The notes beneath the pieces were generated by a model. It did not search any database and was not told the DNA's origin. It saw only the letters and a list, made by a program, of their open reading frames with translations. From CBDCNH01 sp965219015 (lineage in GTDB: Bacteria; Pseudomonadota; Alphaproteobacteria; Rhodobacterales; Rhodobacteraceae): a DNA stretch of 64,000 nucleotides. Position 1 is the first letter of the stretch; each line of letters begins with the position of its first letter. The stretch lies in assembly GCA_965219015.1 (NCBI GenBank), contig CBDCNH010000011.1, positions 992,001 to 1,056,000 on the forward strand. Direction: 5' to 3'. The position numbers were made by a program, and so were the translations under genes. Of this stretch, positions 45,499 to 54,521 are shown in pieces.

Positions 45499-46749
45499 TC
45501 AGTGCAGGTTGTGCTGCGAGCCCGTGCCTTCCTCGTCGAGGAGGTGCCCGGTCACGAAGCGGTCGAGGCGGAAGCGACGCGCGACCGGATGGCTCTCGCC
45601 CGTCGCCATGAGATGCGCGAGGCACCAGCCCGACGCAGGCGCCGCCTTGAACCCGCCGTAGTTCCAGCCCGCGTCGATGAAGAGGCCTTCGACGGGCGTG
45701 CGGTCGATGATCGGGCTGCCGTCGGGCGTCATGTCCATGATCCCGCCCCAGGAGCGCAGCACCCGCGCGCGCCCGATCATCGGCATCAGCGTCATGCCCG
45801 CCTCCATGACGTGCTCCATCATCGGCAGGTTGCCGCGCGCGGCATAGGAGGCGTAAAAGTCGATGTCGCCGCCGAACACGAGCCCGCCCTTGTCGGACTG
45901 GCTGATGTAGAAATGGCCCATGCCGAAGCTCACGACATGGTCGATCACCGGCTTGATGCCCTCGGTCACGAAGGCCTGCAGCACGTGGCTCTCGATCGGG
46001 AGCCGCATGCCCGCCATCGCCGCCACCTGTCCCGACCGGCCCGCGACGACGATCGCCACCTTCTTCGCCCGGATCGGCCCGCGCGTCGTCTCGACGCCGG
46101 TGACGCGGCCGTGCTCGACGCCGATGCCCGTGACCTCGCAGTTCTGGATCAGGTCCACGCCCCGCGCGTCGGCCGCCCGCGCGTAGCCCCAGGCCACCGC
46201 GTCGTGCCGCGCGGTGCCGCCGCGCGGATGATAAAGCCCACCATAGATCGGGAAGCGCGCCTGCTCGAAATCGAGGTACGGCAGCATCTCGCGCACGCCC
46301 TCGCGGTCGTAGAGGATCGCGTCGTCGCCCTGATTGATCATCGCGTTGCCGCGCCGGGCGGCCGCGTCGCGCTGACCATCCGAATGGAACAGGATCATGT
46401 GACCGCGCTGGCTGTGCATCACGTTGTAGTTCAGCTCCGCCTCGAGCCCCTCCCAGAGCTTCAGCGAATGGCTGTAGAACTCCGAGTTGCCCGGAAGGAA
46501 GTAGTTCGCGCGCACGATCGTGGTGTTGCGGCCGATGTTGCCGGAGCCGATGTGGCTCTTCTCGAGGACGGCGATGTTCTGCAGCCCGTGCTCCTTGGCG
46601 AGGTAGAACGCCGTCGAAAGCCCGTGCCCGCCGCCGCCGATGACGAGGATGTCGTAGACGGGCTTTGGATCGGGCGTGCGCCACGCCGGGCGCCAGCCGC
46701 GGTTGCCCGTCAGCCCCTCGCGGAGGATCTGCATTCCAGAGTAGCGCAA
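45499..46749 (-). CDS. soxB: Sarcosine oxidase beta subunit
   Basis: 416 residues from a TTG at 46749, which restores the usual N terminus (RYS..ILREGLTGN) and the family length; the ATG at 46734 would lose five residues. The FAD site GGGGHGLSTAFYLAKEHG is at about 34-51. SoxB oxidises sarcosine with FAD and covalently bound FMN. First gene of the canonical soxBDAG operon. Confidence 0.93.
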   Translation of the reverse strand: MRYSGMQILREGLTGNRGWRPAWRTPDPKPVYDILVIGGGGHGLSTAFYLAKEHGLQNIAVLEKSHIGSGNIGRNTTIVRANYFLPGNSEFYSHSLKLWEGLEAELNYNVMHSQRGHMILFHSDGQRDAAARRGNAMINQGDDAILYDREGVREMLPYLDFEQARFPIYGGLYHPRGGTARHDAVAWGYARAADARGVDLIQNCEVTGIGVEHGRVTGVETTRGPIRAKKVAIVVAGRSGQVAAMAGMRLPIESHVLQAFVTEGIKPVIDHVVSFGMGHFYISQSDKGGLVFGGDIDFYASYAARGNLPMMEHVMEAGMTLMPMIGRARVLRSWGGIMDMTPDGSPIIDRTPVEGLFIDAGWNYGGFKAAPASGWCLAHLMATGESHPVARRFRLDRFVTGHLLDEEGTGSQHNLH

Positions 46750-46795
46750 CGTCCCGTCCAACGCCGAAGGCCACGACAAAGGTGCCGTGGCCGGT

Positions 46796-47062
46796 CTACA
46801 CCCCCTTGTCGTTCCGCTCCACCGACTTTTGCGACCCGCTCACTCCCTCTTCCTTCCGCCGATGCTCGGCCGGCTCCGGAAGGGCGTCCGCCTTGGGCGC
46901 GTCGTCGTCATCAGGGTGGTCATCGACTTCGCCCTCGACCGTGTCGCGGGCGAAGTGGCGCGCCGAGGCGCCCTCGCCGACGCTCGGCAGCCCCGCCGTA
47001 TCGGAGGGGACGTCCGCGTTCTTGATCGTGGGGCGTTGCCTCGGGTCTTCTCGATCGGCCAT
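46796..47062 (-). CDS. Small acidic, probably disordered protein
   Basis: 88 residues with many Asp, Glu, Pro and Lys and no hydrophobic core. AAGGAG six bases before the ATG at 47062 supports real translation and that start; an upstream ATG at 47086 is less well placed. It lies between the dehydrogenase and soxB genes in the same direction. Unknown function. Confidence 0.6.
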   Translation of the reverse strand: MADREDPRQRPTIKNADVPSDTAGLPSVGEGASARHFARDTVEGEVDDHPDDDDAPKADALPEPAEHRRKEEGVSGSQKSVERNDKGV

Positions 47063-47127
47063 CTGTCGCTCCTTGCGTTGCGCCATCCAACGTCACGAGC
47101 GAGCCGCCGTTCCGAGCGCAGCCTGCG

Positions 47128-48558
47128 TCAAAGTCCCTTGGCGCGGTAGCTGCCCGCGACGCGGCCGATGGCGACGAGGTAGGCGGCGGTCCTGAGGTCG
47201 CTCACGTCGTCGCGGGCGTGCCAGACCTCGCGCATCGACTGGTAGGCGCCGCGCATCGTGTCGTCGAGCCCGGAGCGCACGAGGTCGAGCTCGCCCGCGC
47301 CCTTGAGGTAGCTCTCCTTGAAGCCCGGCGACAGCGTCCAGCCGAGGCCCTTGTCCGCCGAGAGCCGCTCCAGCTCGTCGACGAGCCGCTGGTGCCGGCC
47401 CTCCTCCTGCCGCCGCTGCATCCGGCCGAAGCGGATGTGGCTGAGGTTCTTGACCCATTCGAAGTACGACACCGTGACGCCGCCTGCGTTGGCGTACATG
47501 TCGGGCATGATGATCGTGCCCTTCTGGCGCAGGATCTCGTCGGCGCCCGCCGTGACCGGCCCGTTGGCGGCCTCGACGACGAGCGGCGCCTTGATCGCGG
47601 CCGCGTTCGCGAGGTTGATCGTGCCTTCGAGCGCGGCCGGAATGAGGATGTCGCACTCCGCCTCGAGGAGCGCGGCGCCGTTCGGCGAATAGGTTGCGCC
47701 GGGGAAGTCCTTCACGCCGCCGGTCTGCGTCATCCAGTGCCGCACCGCGTCGATGTCGAGCCCGGAGTCGCTCTGGATGCCGCCGTCGCGCTCGACGATG
47801 CCGGTGATCCGCGCGCCGTCCTCGGTCGAGAGGAACAGCGCCGCGTGGTAGCCGACGTTGCCGAGGCCCTGCACGATGATCCGCTTGCCGTCGAGCCCGC
47901 CCGAGAGCCGCGCCGCGGCCACGTCCTCGGGGTGGCGGAAGAACTCGCGCAGCGCGAACTGCACGCCGCGCCCGGTCGCCTCGACCCGCCCCGCGATGCC
48001 GCCCGCGTTGAGCGGCTTGCCGGTGACGCAGGCGCGCGCGTTGATGTCCGTCGTGTGCATCCGCGCGTACTGGTCCGCGATCCAGGCCATCTCGCGCTCG
48101 CCCGTGCCCATGTCGGGGGCGGGGACGTTCTGCGAGGGATTGATGAGGTCGCGCTTGATGAGCTCGTAGGCGAAGCGCCGGGTGATGAGCTCGAGCTCGT
48201 GCTCGTCGTAGTTCCGGGGATCGATGCAGAGGCCGCCCTTCGAGCCCCCGAACGGCGCCTCCACCAGCGCGCACTTGAACGTCATCAGCGCCGCGAGCGC
48301 CTCGACCTCGTCCTGGCTGACGCCGAGCGAGTAGCGGATGCCGCCCTTCACGGGCTCCATGTGCTCGGAATGAACCGAGCGGTAGCCGGTGAACGTCTCG
48401 ATCTTGCCGCGCAGCCGCACCCCGAAGCGCACCGTGTAGGTGGCGTTGCAGACGCGGATCTTCTCCTCGAGCCCCGGCGACAGGTCCATCAGCGCGGCGG
48501 CGCGGCTGAACATCAACTCGACGGACTGCCGAAAGCTCGGTTCGCCCTGCGTGGCCAT
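47128..48558 (-). CDS. Glu/Leu/Phe/Val dehydrogenase family protein
   Basis: 476 residues. KGGIRYSLGVSQDEV near 71-85 and PFGGSKGGL near 100-108 carry the substrate and catalytic lysines. PAPDMGTGEREMAWIAD is at about 146-162, and the nucleotide motif GLGNVG near 227-232. Most likely a glutamate dehydrogenase linking ammonia and 2-oxoglutarate, but leucine-type specificity cannot be excluded. GGGAGAGAG precedes the ATG. Confidence 0.9.
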   Translation of the reverse strand: MATQGEPSFRQSVELMFSRAAALMDLSPGLEEKIRVCNATYTVRFGVRLRGKIETFTGYRSVHSEHMEPVKGGIRYSLGVSQDEVEALAALMTFKCALVEAPFGGSKGGLCIDPRNYDEHELELITRRFAYELIKRDLINPSQNVPAPDMGTGEREMAWIADQYARMHTTDINARACVTGKPLNAGGIAGRVEATGRGVQFALREFFRHPEDVAAARLSGGLDGKRIIVQGLGNVGYHAALFLSTEDGARITGIVERDGGIQSDSGLDIDAVRHWMTQTGGVKDFPGATYSPNGAALLEAECDILIPAALEGTINLANAAAIKAPLVVEAANGPVTAGADEILRQKGTIIMPDMYANAGGVTVSYFEWVKNLSHIRFGRMQRRQEEGRHQRLVDELERLSADKGLGWTLSPGFKESYLKGAGELDLVRSGLDDTMRGAYQSMREVWHARDDVSDLRTAAYLVAIGRVAGSYRAKGL

Positions 48559-48734
48559 GATCTCTCTCCCTTGCGGACGCCCGGAGGCGCGCGGGGCCGA
48601 CGGTAGACACGGTTCGTGAAGAAATCATCCCCATAAGTTGGGCCCTCGGAGGCTGACCGGGGGAGCGGGCGGCCGCCTCACTTTTGCCACGGAGACCTGC
48701 CACGGTCGCCGCAACACAGTTCGGGACGGGGTTC

Positions 48735-50096
48735 ATGGCGAGGCATCTGACGGCACGGCTCCGGGCCTTCCGCGACGACGAGCGCGGCGCGATGCTGATC
48801 TTCGGGCTGATGCTCTTCGTGCTGATGCTGGTCGCGGGCGGCATGGCGGTGGACCTGATGCGCTACGAGACGGTGCGGACGCAGCTCCAGAACACCTCCG
48901 ACCGCGCCGTCCTCGCCGCCACCAGCCTCGAGCAGGCGGGCCGCCCGCAGGACGTGGTGGACGACTACTTCGCCAAGGCGGGGCTCGCCTCCTATGCCCC
49001 CAAGGTCGAGGTCGAGGAGAGCTACCTCGGCACGAGCAACCTCGTCTCCCGCAACGTCCGCGCGACATCGGGCATCCGGGTGCCCACGTTCTTCATGCAC
49101 CTCATCGGCATCGACAGCCTGACCGCGCCCGCCCAATCCGCCGCCGTCGAGAGCATCAAGAACGTCGAGATCTCGCTGGTGCTCGACATCTCGGGGTCGA
49201 TGCGCGACGGCAACCAGATCGGCTACCTTCGGACCGCGGCGAAGGCGTTCGTCGCAACGGTCCTCGGCGGCAAGGCGACGGACACGACCTCGATCAACGT
49301 CGTGCCCTACGCTGGCGACGTGAACCCCGGCCCGGCCCTCTTCGAGCTCCTCGGCGGCGTTCGCACCCACGCCTTCTCGTCGTGCCCGGAGATTCCGCAA
49401 GCGCAATTCAAGAACGCAGACCTGCCCAAGGGCCCGCTCGTCCAAGCGGCACATTTCATGTACTACAAGATCGACAAGCCGACGATGGACTGGGGCTGGT
49501 GCCCGCAGGACCGCTCCGCGGTCCAGGTCGCGGCCAACGACGTGAAGAAGCTCTCGAGCTTCATCGATGCGATCCGCCTGCACGACGGCACCGGCACGCA
49601 CTATGCGATGAAATGGGGCCTGGCGCTCCTCAACCCGACCTCGCGCGGCACGTTCCAGAGCCTGGCCAGCCGGGGCGCGATCCCGTCGCAGTTCCAGGTC
49701 AGGCCGGCGGGCTGGAACGAGCCCGGAGCACTCAAGTACATCGTGCTGATGACCGACGGCGCGATCACCGATCAGTTTCGCCCCGCAGACGAGAGCGACA
49801 CGCGCAACGAGACGGTCGAGCTCGACGTCGGCAAGGGTCTCAAGCCGGCGATGAAGTCGACGACGCTCTCGTCCAAGTCCGCGAACGAGACCTCGTTCTA
49901 CGCGCAGTGCGACCTTGCGAAGGCCAACGGCGTGACTGTCTTCACAATCGCCTTCAATGCGGACTCGACAGCTCAGGCGCAGATGAAGAAATGCGCGAGC
50001 TCGCCGTCGCATTTCTTCAACGTGAGCAAGCTCAACATCGAGGCGACGTTCACGGCGATCGCGAAGACCATCAACCAGCTCCGGCTCACGCAATGA
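48735..50096 (+). CDS. TadG-like pseudopilin-associated protein with VWA domain
   Basis: 453 residues. The N-terminal Flp/TadE-type membrane helix (about 12-40; RGAMLIFGLMLFVLMLVAG) is followed by a von Willebrand A domain with the metal-site motif DISGS near 153-157 and a long insert. It may display a pilus-linked or surface adhesin domain. It overlaps the next TadE-like gene by four bases. No tad ATPase or flp genes are in the window. The 176 bases before it, shared with the divergent dehydrogenase gene, show no clear promoter. Confidence 0.85.
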   Translation: MARHLTARLRAFRDDERGAMLIFGLMLFVLMLVAGGMAVDLMRYETVRTQLQNTSDRAVLAATSLEQAGRPQDVVDDYFAKAGLASYAPKVEVEESYLGTSNLVSRNVRATSGIRVPTFFMHLIGIDSLTAPAQSAAVESIKNVEISLVLDISGSMRDGNQIGYLRTAAKAFVATVLGGKATDTTSINVVPYAGDVNPGPALFELLGGVRTHAFSSCPEIPQAQFKNADLPKGPLVQAAHFMYYKIDKPTMDWGWCPQDRSAVQVAANDVKKLSSFIDAIRLHDGTGTHYAMKWGLALLNPTSRGTFQSLASRGAIPSQFQVRPAGWNEPGALKYIVLMTDGAITDQFRPADESDTRNETVELDVGKGLKPAMKSTTLSSKSANETSFYAQCDLAKANGVTVFTIAFNADSTAQAQMKKCASSPSHFFNVSKLNIEATFTAIAKTINQLRLTQ

Positions 50097-50650
50097 CAGT
50101 CTCGTGGCGCAGGCCAGCCGCACGTTACCTCCGCCGCTTCGCGCGCGACACCCGCGGGACCGCGACGGTCGAGTTCGTCATCATGGCGCCGGTGTTCTTC
50201 CTCGTCTTCATGTCCTCGGTCGAGGCAGGCGTCCTCATGGTCCGCAACGTGATGCTCGAGCGCGCGGTCGACCTCACCGTCCGCAACCTTCGCCTCGGCA
50301 CCTGGCCGACCCCGGAGCCCGCGCTCGTGAAGCAGTCGATCTGCGACGCCACGCTCGTCATCCACGACTGCATGACGTCGGTGCTCCTCGAGATGCGCCC
50401 CGTCAGCACGACCACATGGGCCCCGCTCGACCCGAACGCCGCCTGCGTCAACCGCGCCACCAGGATCGACCCTCTGGTCGAGTTCAAGCCCGGCGCGCAG
50501 AACGAGATGATGATCGTGCGGGCCTGCGCCATCGTCGACCCGGTGTTCCCGCTCACCGGGCTCGGGCTGCAGCTCCAGAAGGACACCTCGGGCGGCTACG
50601 CGCTGACCGCGACCTCGGCCTTCGTCAACGAACCGGACCCGACGCGATGA
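50093..50650 (+). CDS. TadE-like pseudopilin 1
   Basis: 185 residues. RFARDTRGTATVEFVIMAPVFFLVFMS (about 15-41) is the TadE signature with Glu at the cleavage-associated position, and the body has four Cys. A surface or pilus minor subunit. Overlaps on both sides by four bases. Confidence 0.85.
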   Translation: MTVSWRRPAARYLRRFARDTRGTATVEFVIMAPVFFLVFMSSVEAGVLMVRNVMLERAVDLTVRNLRLGTWPTPEPALVKQSICDATLVIHDCMTSVLLEMRPVSTTTWAPLDPNAACVNRATRIDPLVEFKPGAQNEMMIVRACAIVDPVFPLTGLGLQLQKDTSGGYALTATSAFVNEPDPTR

Positions 50651-51249
50651 GCCTCGACGAATGCATGACGCCAACCGCGCGAGGCCCGCGTGCTTCGGCC
50701 GCGCTCAAGCGGTTCGCGCGCGAGACGTCCGGCTCCGTCGTGGTCGAGTCTGTGCTGATCCTGCCGCTCCTCGTCTGGGCCTATGTCGCGACCTTCGTCT
50801 ACTTCGATGCGTTCCGCACCCAGAACGTCAACCTCAAGGCCGCCTACACGCTCGCGGATATGCTGTCGCGCCGCACCGACATGGTCGACGCGGCCTACGT
50901 CGACGGCCTCAACAGGGTCTACGACTACCTTTCGCACGCGCGCGGGACGACCGCGCTCCGGGTCACGAGCATCTGTCACGACACGAAGAAGGCCGGCTAC
51001 GTCGTCGGCTGGTCCTACGCCACCAAGGGCGCGGCACCGATGACCGACGCCGCCCTCGGCGGGTTTTCGGCGCAACTGCCGCAGATGCCGACGGACGAGT
51101 CGGTGATCGTGGTCGAGAGCACGCTCGACTACCAGCCGCTCTTCAACGTCGGCATCGGGCGCACGACCTTCTCGCAGTTCATCGCGACCCGGCCCCGCTT
51201 TGCGCCGCAGGTGCTCTTCGCCGGCAAGCCCTCCGCCTGCGCCATCTGA
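50647..51249 (+). CDS. TadE-like pseudopilin 2
   Basis: 200 residues. The TadE/G-type helix is at about 22-50 (ETSGSVVVESVLILPLLVWAY), followed by a beta-rich body. It differs from the preceding TadE-like protein and is last in the three-gene operon. The 106-base gap to uraH holds no clear terminator. Confidence 0.8.
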   Translation: MSLDECMTPTARGPRASAALKRFARETSGSVVVESVLILPLLVWAYVATFVYFDAFRTQNVNLKAAYTLADMLSRRTDMVDAAYVDGLNRVYDYLSHARGTTALRVTSICHDTKKAGYVVGWSYATKGAAPMTDAALGGFSAQLPQMPTDESVIVVESTLDYQPLFNVGIGRTTFSQFIATRPRFAPQVLFAGKPSACAI

Positions 51250-51355
51250 GCCGCGAGCGGCGAACACCCGGTCCGGGAGAGACCGCACCCCCGTCGGCCG
51301 CACGGACGGATCGCTGCCAGTGGCACGGCGTGACCCCCGCCCGTGCGCCTCGCCA

Positions 51356-51718
51356 TCAGCTGCCGCGGTAGGTCGAATAGCCGAACGGCGAGAGGAGCAG
51401 CGGGACGTGGACATGATGCGCGGCATCGGTGACCCCAAAGCGCACCGGCACCATGTCGAGGAACCGCGGCGCCCCGCTCGCGCCCTCGGTGTAGGTGGCG
51501 GCGAAGTAGGGCCCGGCATGGAACAGGAGCTCGTAGACGCCCGCCGCGAACTCGGCCCGGGCGAGCATCGGCGCGTCCGTGCGGCCGTCCGCGTTGGAGA
51601 CGGCGGAGGCCACGAGATGCCGCCCCGTCGCGTCGATGCGGAAGAGGTCGATCGCGATGCCCGCCGCCGGCATCCCGCGCGCCGTGTCGAGCACATGCGT
51701 CGTGAGGTATCCTGCCAC
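51356..51718 (-). CDS. uraH: 5-hydroxyisourate hydrolase (transthyretin-like)
   Basis: 120 residues from GTG, preceded by AGGAGG with good spacing. The transthyretin-like fold begins with LTTHVLDTARGMPA and ends in the defining C-terminal YRGS tetrapeptide. It hydrolyses 5-hydroxyisourate to OHCU in urate breakdown. Divergent from the puuE-uraD fusion across 83 bases. Confidence 0.95.
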   Translation of the reverse strand: MAGYLTTHVLDTARGMPAAGIAIDLFRIDATGRHLVASAVSNADGRTDAPMLARAEFAAGVYELLFHAGPYFAATYTEGASGAPRFLDMVPVRFGVTDAAHHVHVPLLLSPFGYSTYRGS

Positions 51719-51801
51719 CCCAGCCTCCTGACCCCGGTTGCGCAACCCTGCCGCGCCGTCGATGCTAGGCGCGATCCACGAAGCTGGCCAGTGACGACCG
51801 C

Positions 51802-53220
51802 ATGCCGAACCGCTACCCCCGCGACCTCCTTGGCTACGGCGAGACGCCGCCCGACCCCCGCTGGCCCGGAGCGGCGCGGATCGCCGTCCAGATCGTGGTG
51901 AACTACGAGGAAGGCGGCGAGAACAGCGTCCTGCACGGCGACGCGGCCTCCGAGGCGTTCCTGTCGGAAATCGTCGGCGCGCAACCCTGGCCGGGCCAGC
52001 GGCACTGGAACATGGAGTCGCTCTACGACTACGGCGCACGCGCGGGGTTCTGGCGGCTCCGGCGGCTCCTGACTGCGCGCGCCATCCCAGTGACGGTGTT
52101 CGGCGTCGCGACCGCGCTTGCGCGCAGCCCGGAGCAGGTCGCGGCGATGCAGGCGGCGGACTGGGAGATCGCCTCGCACGGGCTCAAATGGATCGAGCAC
52201 CGCGACATGCCCGAGGCCGAGGAGCGCGCCGCAATCGCCGCGGCGACAGCGCTCCATGCCGAGGTGACGGGAGCCGCTCCGACCGGCTGGTATACCGGGC
52301 GGTCCTCGGCCAACACGGTGCGGCTCGCGGCGGAGACGGGCAGCTTCAAGTACGTGGCCGACGCCTACGACGACGACCTGCCGCACTGGATGCGCTTCGG
52401 CGATCGCGAGCAGCTCGTCGTGCCCTACACGCTCGACGCCAACGACATGCGCTTCGCGACGCCGCAGGGCTTCAACACGGGCGAGCACTTCTTCGCCTAT
52501 CTGCGCGACAGCTTCGACATGCTCTATGCCGAAGGTGTCGCGGGGGCGCCGAAGATGATGTCCGTGGGGCTGCACTGCCGCCTCGCGGGCCGGCCGGGCC
52601 GCGCGCCGGCGCTCGCGCGGTTCCTCGACCATGCGGCGGCGCATGAGGGCGTCTGGTTCGCTCGCCGCATCGACATCGCCCGGCACTGGGCGAAAACGCA
52701 TCCGCCGCGACCGCGCGAGCGCCCGAGCGGGATGGACCGCGCAGCCTTCGTCGAGCGCTTCGGCGGCGTCTACGAGCACGCGCCCTGGATCGCCGAACGC
52801 GCGCACGCGCTCGAGCTCGGTCCCGCCTTCGACAGCGCCAAAGGCGTCGCCGCCGCCCTCGCGCGCGTGTTCCGCGGCGCGTCGGAGGCCGAGCGCCACG
52901 GCGTCCTCGAAGCGCACCCCGATCTCGCCGGCAAGCTCGCCGGGGCCCGGCGCCTGACCCCTGCATCGGCCGCCGAACAGGCCGGCGCCGGGCTCGACGC
53001 GCTCACCGACGACGATCGCGCGACGTTCCAGAGGCTGAACGCGGCCTATACGAGCGCCTACGGGCATCCCTTCGTCATCGCCGTGCGCGACCACGACACA
53101 GCGGGCATCCTCGCCGCGTTTCATGCCCGCCTCGGCCGCGACCCCGCGGACGAGTTCGCCGCTGCCTGCGCCGAGGTCGAGCGCATCGCCTGGTGGCGCG
53201 TGCGGGATCTCATGGCATGA
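51802..53220 (+). CDS. Fused PuuE-type allantoinase and OHCU decarboxylase (PuuE-UraD)
   Basis: 472 residues. The N-terminal part (about 1-310) is a PuuE polysaccharide-deacetylase-type allantoinase: VNYEEGGENSVLHGD near 33-47 and WEIASHGLKWIEH near 122-134. The C-terminal part (about 315-470) is UraD, with the catalytic AHPDLAGKLAG near 372-382. The two steps, OHCU to S-allantoin and allantoin to allantoate, are thus in one chain. It overlaps the next gene by four bases. Confidence 0.92.
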   Translation: MPNRYPRDLLGYGETPPDPRWPGAARIAVQIVVNYEEGGENSVLHGDAASEAFLSEIVGAQPWPGQRHWNMESLYDYGARAGFWRLRRLLTARAIPVTVFGVATALARSPEQVAAMQAADWEIASHGLKWIEHRDMPEAEERAAIAAATALHAEVTGAAPTGWYTGRSSANTVRLAAETGSFKYVADAYDDDLPHWMRFGDREQLVVPYTLDANDMRFATPQGFNTGEHFFAYLRDSFDMLYAEGVAGAPKMMSVGLHCRLAGRPGRAPALARFLDHAAAHEGVWFARRIDIARHWAKTHPPRPRERPSGMDRAAFVERFGGVYEHAPWIAERAHALELGPAFDSAKGVAAALARVFRGASEAERHGVLEAHPDLAGKLAGARRLTPASAAEQAGAGLDALTDDDRATFQRLNAAYTSAYGHPFVIAVRDHDTAGILAAFHARLGRDPADEFAAACAEVERIAWWRVRDLMA

Positions 53221-54026
53221 CGCCCGCGCCCGGCGGCCTGCCGCCGCAGACGGCGCTCCACACCGGGCGCGCGGTCTTCACAGAGGCCTATGCCGTGATC
53301 CCGCGCGTCTGCATGTCGGACATCGTGACCTCGCTGCTGCCGGGCTGGCGCGACGCGCGCGCGTGGATCCTCGCGCGGCCGATGACGGGTTTTGCGGAGA
53401 CCTTCGCGCATCTGCTGCTGGAACTGGCGCCGGGCGGCGGCAGTGACGCGCCCGAGCCCGATGCGGGCGCCGAGGGCGTGCTCTACGCCACCGACGGCAC
53501 CGCGCGCCTCAGGCTCGACGGCGTCGAACATCCGCTCGGCCCCGGCAGCTACGCCTATCTGCCGCCGGGCGCGTCCTGGCGGCTCACGGCGCACGAGACC
53601 GCCCGGCTGCACTGGATTCGCCGCCGCTGGGAGCCCGCGGCGGGCCTCGCGCCGCCCGCGGCCTTCGTGACCCATGAGGACGCGGCGCCGCCGGTGCCGA
53701 TGCCCGGCACGGACGGACGCTGGGCGACGCGGCGCTTCGTCGATCCGGCCGACCTCGCGCATGACATGCATGTCAACATCGTCCGGTTCGAGCCCGGCGC
53801 GCGCATCCCCTTCGAGGAGACGCATGTAATGGAACACGGGCTCTTCGTGCTCGAGGGCCGCGCAGTCTACCGGCTCAACCGCGACTGGGTCGAGGTCGAG
53901 GCCGGCGACTGGATGTGGCTGCGCGCGTTCTGCCCGCAGGCCTGCGTGGCGGCGGGGCCGGAGCCATTCCGGTATCTCCTCTACAAGGACGTGAACCGGC
54001 ACCCGCGGCTCTGTCCCGCGCGATGA
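53217..54026 (+). CDS. (S)-ureidoglycine aminohydrolase (bicupin)
   Basis: 269 residues with two cupin domains; the second has EETHVMEHGLFVLEGRAVY near 201-219 and YRLNRDWVEVEAGDWMWL after it, as in UGlyAH enzymes. It releases ammonia from ureidoglycine to give ureidoglycolate. It lies between puuE-uraD and allA with ATGA overlaps. No allantoate amidohydrolase is visible. Confidence 0.9.
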   Translation: MTPAPGGLPPQTALHTGRAVFTEAYAVIPRVCMSDIVTSLLPGWRDARAWILARPMTGFAETFAHLLLELAPGGGSDAPEPDAGAEGVLYATDGTARLRLDGVEHPLGPGSYAYLPPGASWRLTAHETARLHWIRRRWEPAAGLAPPAAFVTHEDAAPPVPMPGTDGRWATRRFVDPADLAHDMHVNIVRFEPGARIPFEETHVMEHGLFVLEGRAVYRLNRDWVEVEAGDWMWLRAFCPQACVAAGPEPFRYLLYKDVNRHPRLCPAR

Positions 54027-54505
54027 TCCTGGAGGCCCGGCCGCTCGACGACAGCTTCGCGCCCTTCGGCGACATCATCGAGGCCGCGGGCCCGCCCGAC
54101 CGGCTCATCAACGCGGGCACCTGCGGGCGTTGGCACGATCGGGCCCGGCTCGACTTCGGGCAGGACGGGCGCGCGGGGCTCAGCGTGTTCGAGGCGCAGC
54201 CCGTGGCGCTGCCGTTGCGCCTCGATCTCGTCGAGCGGCACCCCGACGGCAGCCAGGCATTCCTGCCGCTTTCGGCGGGCACCTTCCTCGTCGTGGTCGC
54301 TGAAGGAACCGGCGCGAAACCGGGCAGGCTCCGCGCCTACGCGACCCGCTCCGGGCAGGGCGTGAACCTGCTGCGCGGCGTCTGGCACGGCGTTCTGGCA
54401 CCGCTTGACGCGCCCGGGCTCTTTGCCGTGATCGACCGGATCGGACCGACGCCGAACCTCGACGAACACCGTCTGGCCAGGCCCGTCGAGATCGTCCGCC
54501 CCTGA
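54023..54505 (+). CDS. allA: Ureidoglycolate lyase
   Basis: 160 residues. It starts MILEARPLDDSFAPFGDIIE and has ERHPDGSQAFLPL near 71-83 and GVWHGVLAPL near 118-127, typical of AllA. It cleaves ureidoglycolate into glyoxylate and urea. The glyoxylate is the substrate of the bhc enzymes encoded 2 kb downstream. Confidence 0.93.
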   Translation: MILEARPLDDSFAPFGDIIEAAGPPDRLINAGTCGRWHDRARLDFGQDGRAGLSVFEAQPVALPLRLDLVERHPDGSQAFLPLSAGTFLVVVAEGTGAKPGRLRAYATRSGQGVNLLRGVWHGVLAPLDAPGLFAVIDRIGPTPNLDEHRLARPVEIVRP

Positions 54506-54521
54506 CCCGAGGAGCACCGCC

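Noticed and set aside
41766..46749. Sulfur oxidation (sox) operon
   Set aside because: The genes are sarcosine oxidase subunits; the symbol overlap is only in naming.
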